The position numbers and the translations under genes were made by a program. Below, piece after piece: positions 27,501 through 35,043 of a DNA stretch of 64,000 nucleotides (position 1 is the first letter of the stretch; each line of letters opens with the position of its first letter). The notes beneath the pieces were generated by a model. It saw only the letters and a program-made list of their open reading frames with translations. It made no database searches and was not told the origin of the DNA. The stretch is from Saprospiraceae bacterium (GTDB lineage: Bacteria; Bacteroidota; Bacteroidia; Chitinophagales; Saprospiraceae), in contig JAJCYI010000167.1 of assembly GCA_029263015.1 (NCBI GenBank), forward strand, positions 1-64,000, in the 5' to 3' direction.

Positions 27501-27673
27501 TCAAAAGGTGCATTCCCGGAGTTACAATCGCGGTAAACATCAAGCGTGATCCTGTAAAGGTTGTTGCCCAAACACTCGTACCTAACTTCCGCACCGATGA
27601 TGTGCGTCGCATGAGCCTGGACGAAAAAGCTCATCCCAAATACAACTAATACTAGTTTTAAAATATTCCGCAT
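21512..27673 (-). CDS. Giant PKD-repeat surface adhesin with gliding-type (T9SS type B) C-terminus
   Basis: This protein is about 2053 residues from ATG 27673, with a signal peptide (MRNILKLVLVVFGMSFFVQAHA). An alternative start at ATG 27694 adds MNEPIKI. After an N-terminal domain (THIIGAEVRYECLGNN) it is an array of PKD-like domains (for example FVNTSSNAAGGYFWDFGDLS and STGAYSFFWEFGDPT) alternating with SprB-like repeats containing the motifs CPGDSILLNP and PTETTTYTV. The last 90 residues (IFLPNAFTPNGDGDND, IYDRWGELVF, WDGTYKGKRLAPDVFGIYL) form the CHU_C/gliding-associated sorting domain. It should be an outer-membrane-exported adhesin, last in the PorP/SprF - OmpA - adhesin operon. No motor genes are present, so gliding is not shown. 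Confidence 0.9.
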   Translation of the reverse strand: MRNILKLVLVVFGMSFFVQAHATHIIGAEVRYECLGNNLYRITLDVYRDCNSGNAPFDDPAQLAAFTVAGDYIPEMNEDLTMSLLFKEILPNNISNDPCLLPPPNVCVERAQYEGIVELTRPGGIYIVYQRCCRNATITNIHDPLITGSTYFVYISPESRAVCNSSPKFDFYPPVFVCLNKAIEHDHSAIDTVNSEHDSLVYKFYTPFVGASFDMPDPPGYQMTSPPYDNVAWIDPPYDLDSLLGPSSIAELTIDQNTGFITGFPEIMGQFVVGVLVEEYRNDTLLSIIRRDFQYNVGECVKIEAEIVADTAQCDDLTVTFGNGTNGPDNFLWLYVHGMDTVVFSNEVEPTFTFPDTGKYEIILIAEPGYDCVDTVSQALFLQYNSLTADFSWEIFDCTNESVLVLEDLSVDLVSPPNEWLWEVAFGSTVWTSTAQDTVFVLPNPSSGTITLTVSSVNGCVQTKTVDFETGLNNPVDLLPDLIQICIGESAELNPNGLDNGYTYQWAPPVPVDQQTLVNPVVAPTLTTTYAVTITGFDGLCQSEGEVTVEVFQEVDLDFEPDTDCDARVVHFVNTSSNAAGGYFWDFGDLSTTNDTSGLSDPTYTYPDYGSYLVTLMTAQGSVCTDTITKEIIIEEKILEAAFDYDFTACEDGQVAITFFDISTNNQFNTTQWLWEFSGVYNGTSNQPNPTIIVTQEGELTVVLTITTDENCVAATDEVVLEIDLTELPCLVDGEMIGCLVGGVQLNACGDPSYIYHWSPADGLTCADCPNPIANLTETTTYTVVVENISADTCTIIREVSVVVPDDVGLVASDDVLTCDSTATISATTDLMPVTFNWFDASGTLIAAGTNAITVDVSGYSTYIVRATDGFGCHYYDTVQVVGGPADIEAVGQIIACSDDLIDVFATNLDPNDTLTWQWTPIDAFEPGTDTSNDPDFIVAFGHQTLYVHAVNQFGCEMLDTVEVDIIDADNMLDFDFEVACNGSEVLFINQSTGAYSFFWEFGDPTVTDDTSHLDNPTYNYPDTGTYVVELTIDFDLDCVNPIQKEVEIATTQFVVDFGFEYVDCGEDSVIIQFLDETNFFVNNITIDSFYWELNNGGTSTEQNPIFTIFTDEDLGVTFTIWTSNDCTGSASEFIKFEFPNIPLADTIVMCPGDSILLNPTGDVSFVYNWFPDESIDSTNVANPQVWPSETMTYFVEVTSYVPDTCTILKEITVFVPDEIMLEIVGGTLSCGDPVTLVASSPVSPLDYTWTAMPGGTVGMDAALTHYPTEDTWYELLAIDQYGCRDSALHFVANEAIDVDLSGTGAACPESEITLTATNNVQDHDLIYNWSATLPGAIVSGGMTATPVILTPTAGSSSTYSVALQNQHGCGDTLSITIDGYDFVPTVQEEVTVCINVPTELNPGANPNLSYQWSSPSGFTSTEPNPIVMLSQTDTFTVVVSDIFGFDNCADTIDVLAFVPLPIEIIGAVDTFTCGTAIDLTATTNVDTEINWYDLQGVLLQTGNSFQTDPEIEETYVVVAEDEYGCLESDTFSVYNYQLDILLDGAGVIDTCPQDSYNICVNNIDPNDFLTYNWEAITNGQILSGDTLACPEVTTVQGTTAIFTVTVTNQWGCTQVEDATIETYTFDPLIREFLTICPNVPTPINPEAANSDLTYKWTPDIGLSCDDCPNPEATLDVSQQYQVMIMGFNGADTCSFMQSVQVFVNPLIEISTIPSPDTSLCEPTDVTLSANMVSAIVDSICWYEGTLDNLIACGPDVTVTPNGEVTYFAVASDTLACMDTAIVTVNAFPINTFLDEEIVFCEEDEELIITVVNNDPIQELTFSNWQDHQYIIDASPDSSSIAVDNVPDVSLFTVDIENQFGCTATDSAVVFYFDIDLTVGEITSTLDTIYFNSGDFSQLGITDFSPTYFYEWIPQDGLNDPFISDPTAEPTETTIYTLIITNEEGCSATRTDTIVVLNPDCDEPYIFLPNAFTPNGDGDNDMLFVRSNIIAQMELSIYDRWGELVFRTNDQTIGWDGTYKGKRLAPDVFGIYLTADCHNGQTFAKKGNVMILR

Positions 27674-27785
27674 TATTTTTATAGGTTCATTCATGGTATA
27701 GGTTAGGTGTCAGGGGTCAGGTAGGATCGGATAAAAACAAAGCTGTTTGTTCAATTTTACATCGGCCCCCTGACTCCTCAAACAA

Positions 27786-30224
27786 TTAATTCTCAGCCAC
27801 TTTCCTTGCGCCAATAATGGCCACCTTCCTCTCGACCGATGCAACCACTGAATAAATACTCCCTCGCTCATCGTCGAGACGGTCACTGACGAATTGGGGC
27901 GCCAATTTTTCACCGTAGCCAATCACTTCTAATGTGATGCGACCACTATCAAGGTAAGGTTTCAGCACACCTCCCTGCCAGCGTTCAAAATGGTTTTTCA
28001 AACAATCAGAGCGGCGCTGCGATAGGTTGAAATTGTAATCGGCACTTGCCCTAGGGCTTGTAAACCCTTGTATCACAAGCTCCACTTTGAACCCTCCATC
28101 GTCCATTATTTCTAAAATATTGGCAGAAAAAGCTTCGAGGTTCAGGAAATTATTATAGACCTCACGGTCAAAAAAAGCTGTCATACGACGGGAGGAGGTA
28201 GTGCTGTCAAAACCAACCAGCGATTTTACATATTCTTTCACATATAAATCTTTTTTGGCCATGTATGTCTTGAAGGTTTCCCCGTAGTCCAGTTCAGTAG
28301 TTGTTTTGTAAGTCTTCGGATTTGGGTTGTCATTGTCAAAATAAATGATGAGAGGCGGGAAATCCTCAATCTCTTTTGGCTTCAACAGCAGCTTCTCAAT
28401 GAGTTTTGTAATCGTCACGTCCGTGCTCAGATCAATGACAACGGTATCAGAAAAATACGCTACTTTCGATCCAATCAGTTCATAAACGTTACCTCTCTCA
28501 AGCGTAAAATTCACGTCATTGCCTGTTTTATTTTTTTTGAAGTCCACTTCCTGTCCATCAAACACCAATCGCACTTCGACTCCCTTCAACGGGTTCATTG
28601 TTTTTTTATTAAACGAAAGTGCATTGAGGTCTACCGTGGTAGGGGTCAGATGGAGTTTGCGTTCAAGAGTACGCTTGGCGGTGTTTTCCGAAAGGCTCAT
28701 ATCAATGGTATCGCGTACCGGCAGGAAGCCTGGACGGGTAGCCAATAAAACATATTCAGACCCCTTTCTCAATTCAAATCCAAAATCATTGCCCTCCTCT
28801 TTGGTGAGGGTTGACAAATTCAAATCCCCTGTGGCTGTCAATTCGCTCAACTCGACCGTCACACCATTCAGGGGTTCGTTGTTCTTTTTGTTAAACGTCA
28901 AAACATCCAGGTCAACCACCTGTACTTCAAACTTGTAGATGTCGTTGCAGCAAGCTTCAAATTCTGGTTCAAGTACATGGCTGCCCAGCCGGCTCGAAGC
29001 AAAATACCCCATGGTGCGTTCCTGATTGATCCAAAAATGGGTATCATCATAACTGGTATTGTATGGTGCCGAAAGATGTTTTTCATTTTCCCATTTGCCG
29101 TCTTTCCGCTCGATACTATAGATGTCGTACCCTCCGAACCCTTTCCGCCCATTTGAACTGAAATACATCGTTTGGCTATGGCTATGAAACATGGGTGTGA
29201 GGTCGTCGCCAGGCGTATTGATATCTGTCAAGTTAGATGGTTTGGAAAAACCCGCACTGTCAGAAACAATAGAATACCAAATGTCCAATCCTCCCAAACC
29301 ACCATCTCGGTTGGACACAAAATAGAGCCAGGTTTCCCCCGACATTTTGTCGAAACCAAGTCGTGGATCGGTTGTGGTAAATCCAGGTTTGTTGATGCTT
29401 TCTGGTAATTTTACAGGGTCAGATATTTCGCCGTCCAAAGGATCTAAATTCCTGTAATACAACTGGCAGCGTATCTCCCCGCTCTCTCCCACATAGTCGC
29501 AAAGAGTATAATAAACCCGATCCATTTCATCTGTAAAAACAGTGTGCGCAGTGAGGCGGTCATCGTCATTCCAGGCGACCCCTTCGATATTATTCCCATC
29601 AACACTGGTTTTCATCACCCTGGAAAACGGTCTTTTGGGTATTCCTTTTTTTATTTCCTTTAAATAATTCTGAGTGGAAAAATAAACGTCGTTGCCGACC
29701 TGGACAGGCGCAAATTCGGAATATGGTGAGTTGATGGATTCGTCCAATTGCTCGATGGTAACATCATCCTTTATTTCGGTGATCGCTTTAATGGCCCAAT
29801 TCAAACTTTCAATTTCTTCCTTTGCTTTTTGGGCTTGTTCTGGAAAACCTTTGGAATAACCATCAGTGAATAATTGGTAGTATTGTTGGGAAGCCAAATA
29901 TTCCCCTTGCTTCTTTTTTACTTCCCCTAACGAAAAAAGCGCCAGCGGGTAAACACCTGCTGTATCCGCTGAAACTACTTTGGTGTAAGCGGTATCGGCA
30001 TAAGTATAGGAAGCAAACATCCTTGCCGACTCAGCATATTTGTAAAGCACCTCCAGGGTCTCGCCTTCAATGGACATGGCCTCCTGGTAATGTTTCATGG
30101 CAGAATAAAACAGCTGGTCGTTGTACTCCGCGTCGGCGGCCTTTATGTATTGGCGATATGTTTGTCCATTTACCAAGCCAAAGGCAAAAGCCCAAAGGCC
30201 CATGGTAAGGAAAAAATGTTTCAT
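27786..30224 (-). CDS. PorE-like OmpA-family protein with TPR and PD40 propeller
   Basis: The 812-residue protein has a signal peptide (MKHFFLTMGLWAFAFGLVNGQ), a TPR region (about 22-160), and a beta-propeller with PD40-type blades (SEFAPVQVGNDVYFSTQN, DPRLGFDKMSGETWLYFVSN, YFSSNGRKGFGGYDIYS). It then has two repeated carboxypeptidase-like regulatory domains (LNGVTVELSE, LKGVEVRLVF) and a C-terminal OmpA domain with the peptidoglycan-binding motif NFNLSQRRSDCL. This layout matches PorE/SprE-type T9SS accessory proteins, which tie the outer-membrane complex to peptidoglycan. It sits between the PorP/SprF-like and adhesin genes and is probably dedicated to that adhesin. Confidence 0.88.
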   Translation of the reverse strand: MKHFFLTMGLWAFAFGLVNGQTYRQYIKAADAEYNDQLFYSAMKHYQEAMSIEGETLEVLYKYAESARMFASYTYADTAYTKVVSADTAGVYPLALFSLGEVKKKQGEYLASQQYYQLFTDGYSKGFPEQAQKAKEEIESLNWAIKAITEIKDDVTIEQLDESINSPYSEFAPVQVGNDVYFSTQNYLKEIKKGIPKRPFSRVMKTSVDGNNIEGVAWNDDDRLTAHTVFTDEMDRVYYTLCDYVGESGEIRCQLYYRNLDPLDGEISDPVKLPESINKPGFTTTDPRLGFDKMSGETWLYFVSNRDGGLGGLDIWYSIVSDSAGFSKPSNLTDINTPGDDLTPMFHSHSQTMYFSSNGRKGFGGYDIYSIERKDGKWENEKHLSAPYNTSYDDTHFWINQERTMGYFASSRLGSHVLEPEFEACCNDIYKFEVQVVDLDVLTFNKKNNEPLNGVTVELSELTATGDLNLSTLTKEEGNDFGFELRKGSEYVLLATRPGFLPVRDTIDMSLSENTAKRTLERKLHLTPTTVDLNALSFNKKTMNPLKGVEVRLVFDGQEVDFKKNKTGNDVNFTLERGNVYELIGSKVAYFSDTVVIDLSTDVTITKLIEKLLLKPKEIEDFPPLIIYFDNDNPNPKTYKTTTELDYGETFKTYMAKKDLYVKEYVKSLVGFDSTTSSRRMTAFFDREVYNNFLNLEAFSANILEIMDDGGFKVELVIQGFTSPRASADYNFNLSQRRSDCLKNHFERWQGGVLKPYLDSGRITLEVIGYGEKLAPQFVSDRLDDERGSIYSVVASVERKVAIIGARKVAEN

Positions 30225-30296
30225 AATATTTTACGTTCGTTTTCGGATAAAAACACTTTCAGTTTTCTGGATATGGGATAATGTTCAAAGTTGCTC

Positions 30297-30329
30297 AGAA
30301 GCGTCGCTTTTTAGAAAAGCGTCGCTTCT
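30297..30329. repeat. Palindrome, AGAAGCG(T/A)CGC family
   Basis: Arms AGAAGCGTCGCTTTT (30297-30311) and AAAAGCGTCGCTTCT (30315-30329) pair with one A/T mismatch. It lies in the 110-bp gap between the PorP/SprF-like and PorE-like genes of one operon, so it would be transcribed as a hairpin in the message. Confidence 0.75.
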
Positions 30330-30334
30330 AACCC

Positions 30335-31390
30335 CTAAATCAATGGGCACGCTTTGAATGCCCGCAACGGATATACTTTTTTAATGATGTAACGAATGGA
30401 TATTTCCGGCCCGCCGTTGCGGTTGGTTGCTGCTGAAAAATCGGACACGTTGATGTCCCAACTCAAACCTACCTTCAAACTGTGATAGTGCAATTCCGCA
30501 GCAGGGACAAAGGCATCGCCAATGCTGCTGAAACGAAAACCAAGTACAAATTGAATAGCCAATTCTTTAGCTTTTTTGGTACTCAGATAATGCCTGTACC
30601 CAGCACCTGCCAAGGCCTCCCTGTACTCTCCCTGCAATTGGTAGGAAGCATGCCCCACTATGTCGCCTGTTTTGTTCAACTGGAAAGTCGGCAACAGATA
30701 AATATTCATTCTTACCGGAAGTTCGCTTTTGTCTGTTTTATCAAAGCTTTGGTTTGGACGGGAAAGATGGTGGCCCGCAGCGCCAAGGTCTATCTTCGTC
30801 CTTTCCTTGCCCATAAATTTGGAGCCTTGCCCACGCCAATTAAAGCCCACGCCAAAATCAGGATAAGCAAGGTTGGTGTCGTTGAACGATTCGCTGACTG
30901 GGCGGGAAGGATCAAATATTTGCCCATTCCATTGGTTGTCGAATGTGAGGTTGGCAAAATCAAACTTTCGTTGTCCAAAACCTGCGTAAGCCCCCAAGGT
31001 CATAAAGTTCTGTTTGTCCAACATTTTAGTATAAGAACCACTCAACTGCACATTGGTGGTTTCCAAATTGGAATCTCCAGCTCGGTCATAAAAGACATTG
31101 ATGCCCCCGCTCACCCACCAATCGGTATGAGCCATGGTATAAAATCTTTTATCGGCTGTTATCTGAAATGTTCGGAAGGGAGAATTGGCAGTGTTCCATT
31201 GGCTGCGGTAAATACCACTGAACCTCAGGTCTCCAGAAGAAATGCCTGTCAGGGCAGGATTAATCGTTAAAGGTGCATTGTAATATTGGGAAAAATGGAT
31301 GTCCTGTGCGAACGACGATACAACGCCAAACAACAGGCACATGGGAAGAAGGGTAAATAGGTAGTGTTTGGTTTTCAAATTTATGTTCAT
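30335..31390 (-). CDS. PorP/SprF-family T9SS outer-membrane protein
   Basis: The 351-residue protein has a signal peptide (FTLLPMCLLFGVVSSFAQ) and the signature of the PorP/SprF family: QDIHFSQYYNAPLTINPALTG directly after cleavage, then alternating beta strands ending in IRYIIKKVYPL. Family members form a 14-strand-like beta-barrel and bind or export type B (CHU_C) cargo; SprF with SprB in Flavobacterium johnsoniae is the model. Here it opens a three-gene minus-strand operon whose last gene encodes a CHU_C adhesin. The last nine residues (RAFKACPLI) extend past the usual end and lie close to a palindrome. No sharp promoter box is visible upstream. Confidence 0.9.
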   Translation of the reverse strand: MNINLKTKHYLFTLLPMCLLFGVVSSFAQDIHFSQYYNAPLTINPALTGISSGDLRFSGIYRSQWNTANSPFRTFQITADKRFYTMAHTDWWVSGGINVFYDRAGDSNLETTNVQLSGSYTKMLDKQNFMTLGAYAGFGQRKFDFANLTFDNQWNGQIFDPSRPVSESFNDTNLAYPDFGVGFNWRGQGSKFMGKERTKIDLGAAGHHLSRPNQSFDKTDKSELPVRMNIYLLPTFQLNKTGDIVGHASYQLQGEYREALAGAGYRHYLSTKKAKELAIQFVLGFRFSSIGDAFVPAAELHYHSLKVGLSWDINVSDFSAATNRNGGPEISIRYIIKKVYPLRAFKACPLI

Positions 31391-31833
31391 ATTGGCCCAA
31401 GCTTTTTAGAAGTGCATCGTGTGAGGCACAACACACTTCCATTATGCATGGGGGGATACAAAAAATCGGTTATGGTTATGTTTTACTTAGGAATGCGAAA
31501 AAAATAAATTCAGAATTCACAAATTTTAACTTCTTGATTATCAAGTGTTTGAAAAATAAAAATTCTGAATCCATTTTGTCACTATTCCTTACAAAGGAAA
31601 AAGTAAAAGGGTTAATCTCTGTTTTACTTTCCAGCCTTAGCATGCTCCCCTATTTAAAACAATTATCTTTTTGCTGCAATTTATTGCATAATTCCTTTAT
31701 AGTAAACCTTTTAAGGTAGAGATTGCCTTTTCTGCAACTACATAAGCAATTATTCGCCTATCATCTACCTTGGAATGCTCATGTTATGGTCAAGTCAAAC
31801 ACCACATACCTTTTGGATGAGCAGGTTTCCTTA

Positions 31834-31994
31834 GAGGTTGTTAGGAATTTAGGTTTCGAGTGAAAAATTGACAATCTTTTGATGAGACGAGGCAAAAAAG
31901 TGGGAGCATAGTGGCTCTATTTGACCAAATTTTTAACACAGTATCATCAAAAAAGTGGCGGGTTTTCGCCGGAAGCTAAATTCTTAACAACCTC
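31834..31994 (+). repeat. GCATAG-core foldback element, copy 1
   Basis: The 161-bp element has terminal arms GAGGTTGTTAGGAATTTAG (31834-31852) and its near-complement ending TTCTTAACAACCTC (to 31994). Inner arms continue through TTTTGATGA/TCATCAAAA. The centre reads GGCAAAAAAGTGGGAGCATAG and then TGGCTCTAT, followed by TTTTTAACAC. The core matches four other copies in the window. It has no open frame and sits in the longest gene-free stretch (31391-32429), where I see no other structure; the AT-rich frames there are too short and unlike proteins. Confidence 0.8.
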
Positions 31995-32400
31995 GTATGT
32001 ACAGTTGGTTATAATTTGAAAATAGTAATTCCCTAAGTGGAAGGATCCTTAAATCAATTTCTTACTTCAAAAGGGTATTTAATTGGATGTATCACGCAGT
32101 CAGACAAAATCATTTGTCCTTGAATATTCAAAAAGCGAATCGTAAAAGTAATAGTTAATTCTGATATTTCAATAAAAATAATGTTAGTAAATGGCCACAG
32201 AATTGGCAGCCTATTATCATTCATTTAATCACACTTATTAAAATGGAGGGGAATACTGGTCAATGCCTATTATTAATTGGAGGGAGTTTTAGGACTTAGA
32301 AAGAATAGATGAGTTGCTTTCTTTAAACAACCATGCATCTGACCCAATGAGATAGAGCGGAGGCCAAGACGTTTTCCACAATAAGGTCAAGATGGGTTTA

Positions 32401-32408
32401 TATATTTG
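32401..32408 (+). promoter_or_regulatory. -7 box for the glycosyltransferase gene at 32430
   Basis: TATATTTG fits TAnnTTTG. Transcription should start about 7 bases downstream, after the in-frame TTG-like upstream start but before ATG 32430, which is why I choose the ATG. Confidence 0.5.
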
Positions 32409-32429
32409 CCGCTCCAACTGACAACCTAT

Positions 32430-33179
32430 ATGTATAAAAATAAAAAAGTCATAGCCGTACTACCTGCCTATAATGCGGCTTTGACGCTGGAGAAAACTTT
32501 CCAAGAGATTCCTTTCCCACTTGTCGATGAAGTCATCCTTTGCGATGATGCTAGCAAAGACGATACTGCCAAACTTGCCAAGCGCCTGGGCATCCAACAT
32601 GTAATCATTCACGAACAAAACAAGGGTTACGGCGGCAATCAAAAATCGCTTTACAACAAAGCCCTCGAACTTGGCGGCGACATCGTCATAATGCTGCACC
32701 CTGACTATCAGTACACCCCCAAGCTGATTCCTTCTTTTGTCAATATAATAGGGGAAGGCTTGTATCCTGTCGTGCTGGGCAGCAGGATTTTGGGCAAAGG
32801 CGCTTTGCGGGGAGGTATGCCTTATTATAAATATATTTCCAACCGCTTTCTCACATTTACTCAAAATCTGTTGATAGATTACAAGTTATCAGAGTACCAT
32901 ACAGGCTACCGGGCTTTCTCGCGGGAAGTTTTGGAATCCATCCTTTTTAATGGAAATTCAGACGATTTTGTATTCGATAATGAAATGTTGTCACAGATCG
33001 TTTATGCCGGGTTCGATATTGCTGAAGTGACCTGTCCAACCAAATACTTTGAGGAAGCATCTTCCATCAATTTCAAACGGAGCATGAAGTATGGGCTGGG
33101 AGTATTGCGGGTATCGCTCTGCCATTTCCTGCAACGGAAAGGAATATCAAAATTTGAAATGTACCAAAAAGGGAAGTAA
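32430..33179 (+). CDS. Family 2 glycosyltransferase (dolichol-phosphate-mannose-synthase-like)
   Basis: From ATG 32430 (MYKNKKVIAVLPAYNAALT) the protein has 249 residues. An earlier in-frame start would lie inside the promoter. The GT-A fold is complete: AYNAALTLEKTF at the nucleotide-binding start, the first Asp pair in VILCDDASKDDTAK, NKGYGGNQKSLYNKAL, and a DxD-like motif in MLHPDYQYTP. It lacks the C-terminal membrane pair found in the paralogue at 42225, so it is probably soluble or peripheral. The sugar and acceptor are unknown. The stop codon TAA (33177-33179) is the first three bases of a foldback element. Confidence 0.88.
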   Translation: MYKNKKVIAVLPAYNAALTLEKTFQEIPFPLVDEVILCDDASKDDTAKLAKRLGIQHVIIHEQNKGYGGNQKSLYNKALELGGDIVIMLHPDYQYTPKLIPSFVNIIGEGLYPVVLGSRILGKGALRGGMPYYKYISNRFLTFTQNLLIDYKLSEYHTGYRAFSREVLESILFNGNSDDFVFDNEMLSQIVYAGFDIAEVTCPTKYFEEASSINFKRSMKYGLGVLRVSLCHFLQRKGISKFEMYQKGK

Positions 33180-33339
33180 GTAGTCGGACATATTTATGTT
33201 GATATTTTGGCGAGTTTATTTTTAGTGAGGACAAGACAAAAAAATTAAGCATAGCCGTAGCTACGGTTCCTTTTTTTAACGCAGTCATCGCTGAAAAGAA
33301 GCCGCCAAAAATGTTAAGATAATTGTGTCCGACTACTTA
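33177..33339 (+). repeat. GCATAG-core foldback element, copy 2
   Basis: The 163-bp element has perfect 14-bp terminal inverted repeats, TAAGTAGTCGGACA (33177-33190) and TGTCCGACTACTTA (33326-33339). Inner arms are imperfect (TTTTGGCGAG... against ...GCCGCCAAAA). The core is GACAAAAAAATTAAGCATAG, then CCGTAGCTACGG, then TTTTTTTAACGCAGTC. The first three bases of the element are the glycosyltransferase stop codon. Copy 3 has the same length and TAAGTAGTCG ends. Confidence 0.85.
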
Positions 33340-33341
33340 GT

Positions 33342-33428
33342 TCAATCCTTTTGATCAATTATTTCAATGGCTTTCAGGCCAAAATAGATGGCGGCAAGTA
33401 TAAGTGTATAGGTAAGGGTAGCGATCAT
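33342..33428 (-). CDS. Possible 28-residue single-span membrane peptide
   Basis: The frame MIATLTYTLILAAIYFGLKA then EIIDQKD has a hydrophobic helix followed by a short charged tail, like many small membrane proteins. There is no promoter box or ribosome-binding site I can support and the coding length is short, so this may be chance. Its 5' side faces the TIGR02757 gene, divergently oriented. Confidence 0.25.
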   Translation of the reverse strand: MIATLTYTLILAAIYFGLKAIEIIDQKD

Positions 33429-33548
33429 ATTCAGTTGGCTGTTTGTAATCAGCAGTTCCGATTTGGACGGCAAATGTCGGAATTCTGGTGTGAATAACGG
33501 AAAACACGGCAGGTTTCTTTTGTCTTTTTTGGCAAAACCATTTTTAAA

Positions 33549-34316
33549 ATGCAAAGCAACTTAAAAGCACTGCTCGACGAATGTATCGGAAAATACAACC
33601 AACCCAGCTTCATCGAAAGCGATCCCATTTGCATACCCCACCGTTTCACCAAAAAACAAGATATAGAAATCACGGCATTTTGGACGGCCACATTCGCCTG
33701 GGGGCAGCGAAAGACCATCATCAATAAAGCCGACGAATTATTTGAGTTGATGGATCATGCCCCATTTGATTTCATTAAAAACCACGAAGAAAAAGACCGG
33801 AAGCGGTTTCTTGAATTCAAACACCGAACTTTCCAGCCGACCGACACGCTTTATTTTTTAGCATTTTTGCAGTGGTTTTACCAAAACCATACATCGTTGG
33901 AGGAAGCATTTTTATTGAACTTAAAAAAAGAAGATGCCCATGTCGGCAATGCATTGATTGGGTTTCAAAACTTGTTTTTTTCACTGCCAGATGCGCCCAA
34001 GCGAACACGGAAACACGTCGCTTCGCCTACTACCAAATCCACATGCAAACGCCTCAACATGTTCTTACGTTGGATGGTCAGAAATGATGGGAAAGGTGTG
34101 GACTTTGGCATTTGGAAAAAGATAAAAACCTCGCAACTGCTCATCCCGTTGGACGTACATGTTGATCGGATCGCTCGTAAATTTGGGCTGTTGCAGCGCA
34201 AACAAACTGACTGGTTGGCTGTTTTGGAATTAACAGAAAAATTGAAAAAATTTGACTCGGACGATCCTGCAAAATATGATTTTGCCTTGTTCGGGTTGGG
34301 GGTTTTGGAAAAGTAG
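33549..34316 (+). CDS. TIGR02757 (DUF2400) family protein
   Basis: The 255-residue protein is of the usual length for this Bacteroidota-widespread family. Characteristic parts are the N-terminal helix block (LLDECIGKYNQPSFIESDPI, HRFTKKQDIEITAFWTATFAWGQR), the central region, and near the end IPLDVHVDRIARKFGLLQRKQ. The last motif (P-x-D-x-H-V-x-R) resembles the substrate-lysine/aspartate region of HhH-GPD DNA glycosylases, so a link to DNA repair is possible but unproven. There is no signal peptide. The TAG stop (34314-34316) lies at the first bases of a double-hairpin repeat. Confidence 0.85.
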   Translation: MQSNLKALLDECIGKYNQPSFIESDPICIPHRFTKKQDIEITAFWTATFAWGQRKTIINKADELFELMDHAPFDFIKNHEEKDRKRFLEFKHRTFQPTDTLYFLAFLQWFYQNHTSLEEAFLLNLKKEDAHVGNALIGFQNLFFSLPDAPKRTRKHVASPTTKSTCKRLNMFLRWMVRNDGKGVDFGIWKKIKTSQLLIPLDVHVDRIARKFGLLQRKQTDWLAVLELTEKLKKFDSDDPAKYDFALFGLGVLEK

Positions 34317-34374
34317 CGCGGATTTCCAAATCCGTAAACCGAATAAATATTACGGACTCGGAAGTCCGTTCTAC
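34313..34374. repeat. Double hairpin filling an intergenic gap
   Basis: The unit begins GTAG (34313) with CGCGGATTTCCAAATCCG and closes with CGGACTCGGAAGTCCG then CTAC (34374). The TAG of the first four bases is the stop of the upstream gene, and the next gene's ATG is 2 bases after the end. It belongs to the GTA...TAC family. Confidence 0.65.
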
Positions 34375-34376
34375 CA

Positions 34377-34955
34377 ATGCACGAAATAGAACCATATCAC
34401 CGTTGGCAGGACAATTACAACTCCACAGAGGATCAGCTTTCTCCATTTTTTGGCAGAACCTACGATGAGTTTTATTATTCTCAGAAGATTTACAACTACT
34501 TCATCCACCCGCAATGGGACAATTTTGGTTCAGCGACCCTTTACATGAAAATCCTTTACACCGATTATGAAAATGGCTATGCTGTTTTTGAAATGCTCGG
34601 CGAATGGAATGACTGCCTGCACAACGACGTGATGTTTTTAAAACGGGACGTGGTGGACGAGATCATGCAGCATGGTATTAACAAGTTCGTCCTCCTCGCC
34701 GAGAATGTCCTCAACTTCCACGCCTCCGATGACTGCTATTATGAAGAATGGTACGAAGATGTGAACGACGGTGCAGGATGGGTCTGCTTATTGAATTTAT
34801 TGCCACACGTGGAGGAAGAAATGAAAGACGCCCACCTCGATCATTTTATCCATTTTGGAGGTCCTCTCAGTAATATCAATTGGCGAGGGATGTCGCCAAA
34901 TAATTTTCTCAAAGCTGTTGAAGGACTGATGGCAATGCAGCGGCGGCTGGCATAG
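34377..34955 (+). CDS. Conserved hypothetical protein (192 aa)
   Basis: This acidic, aromatic-rich cytosolic protein has no signal or membrane segment. Notable parts are YHRWQDNYNSTEDQLSPFFG, TLYMKILYTDYENGYAVFEMLGEWNDCLHND and FGGPLSNINWRGMSPNNFLKAVEG. It is probably a beta-rich single domain. It starts 2 bases after a double-hairpin repeat that separates it from the TIGR02757 gene, so the two may share a transcript. I do not recognise a named family; it appears conserved in style, without frameshifts, so I regard it as a real gene. Confidence 0.75.
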   Translation: MHEIEPYHRWQDNYNSTEDQLSPFFGRTYDEFYYSQKIYNYFIHPQWDNFGSATLYMKILYTDYENGYAVFEMLGEWNDCLHNDVMFLKRDVVDEIMQHGINKFVLLAENVLNFHASDDCYYEEWYEDVNDGAGWVCLLNLLPHVEEEMKDAHLDHFIHFGGPLSNINWRGMSPNNFLKAVEGLMAMQRRLA

Positions 34956-35043
34956 TACTTTGTCAACATTAAATGTCCTAACTTTATACCCCAACCTCAT
35001 TAATTTCACCAAAAAAAAATAGAAACCACTAAAACTCAGAGAC

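Noticed and set aside
30482-31270. 262-residue plus-strand frame opposite the PorP/SprF-like gene
   Set aside because: The minus-strand gene has a signal peptide and family motifs; the plus-strand frame has neither.
31444-31719. 91-residue frame upstream of foldback copy 1
   Set aside because: It is AT-rich, has no family motif or promoter, and lies in a gap otherwise free of genes.
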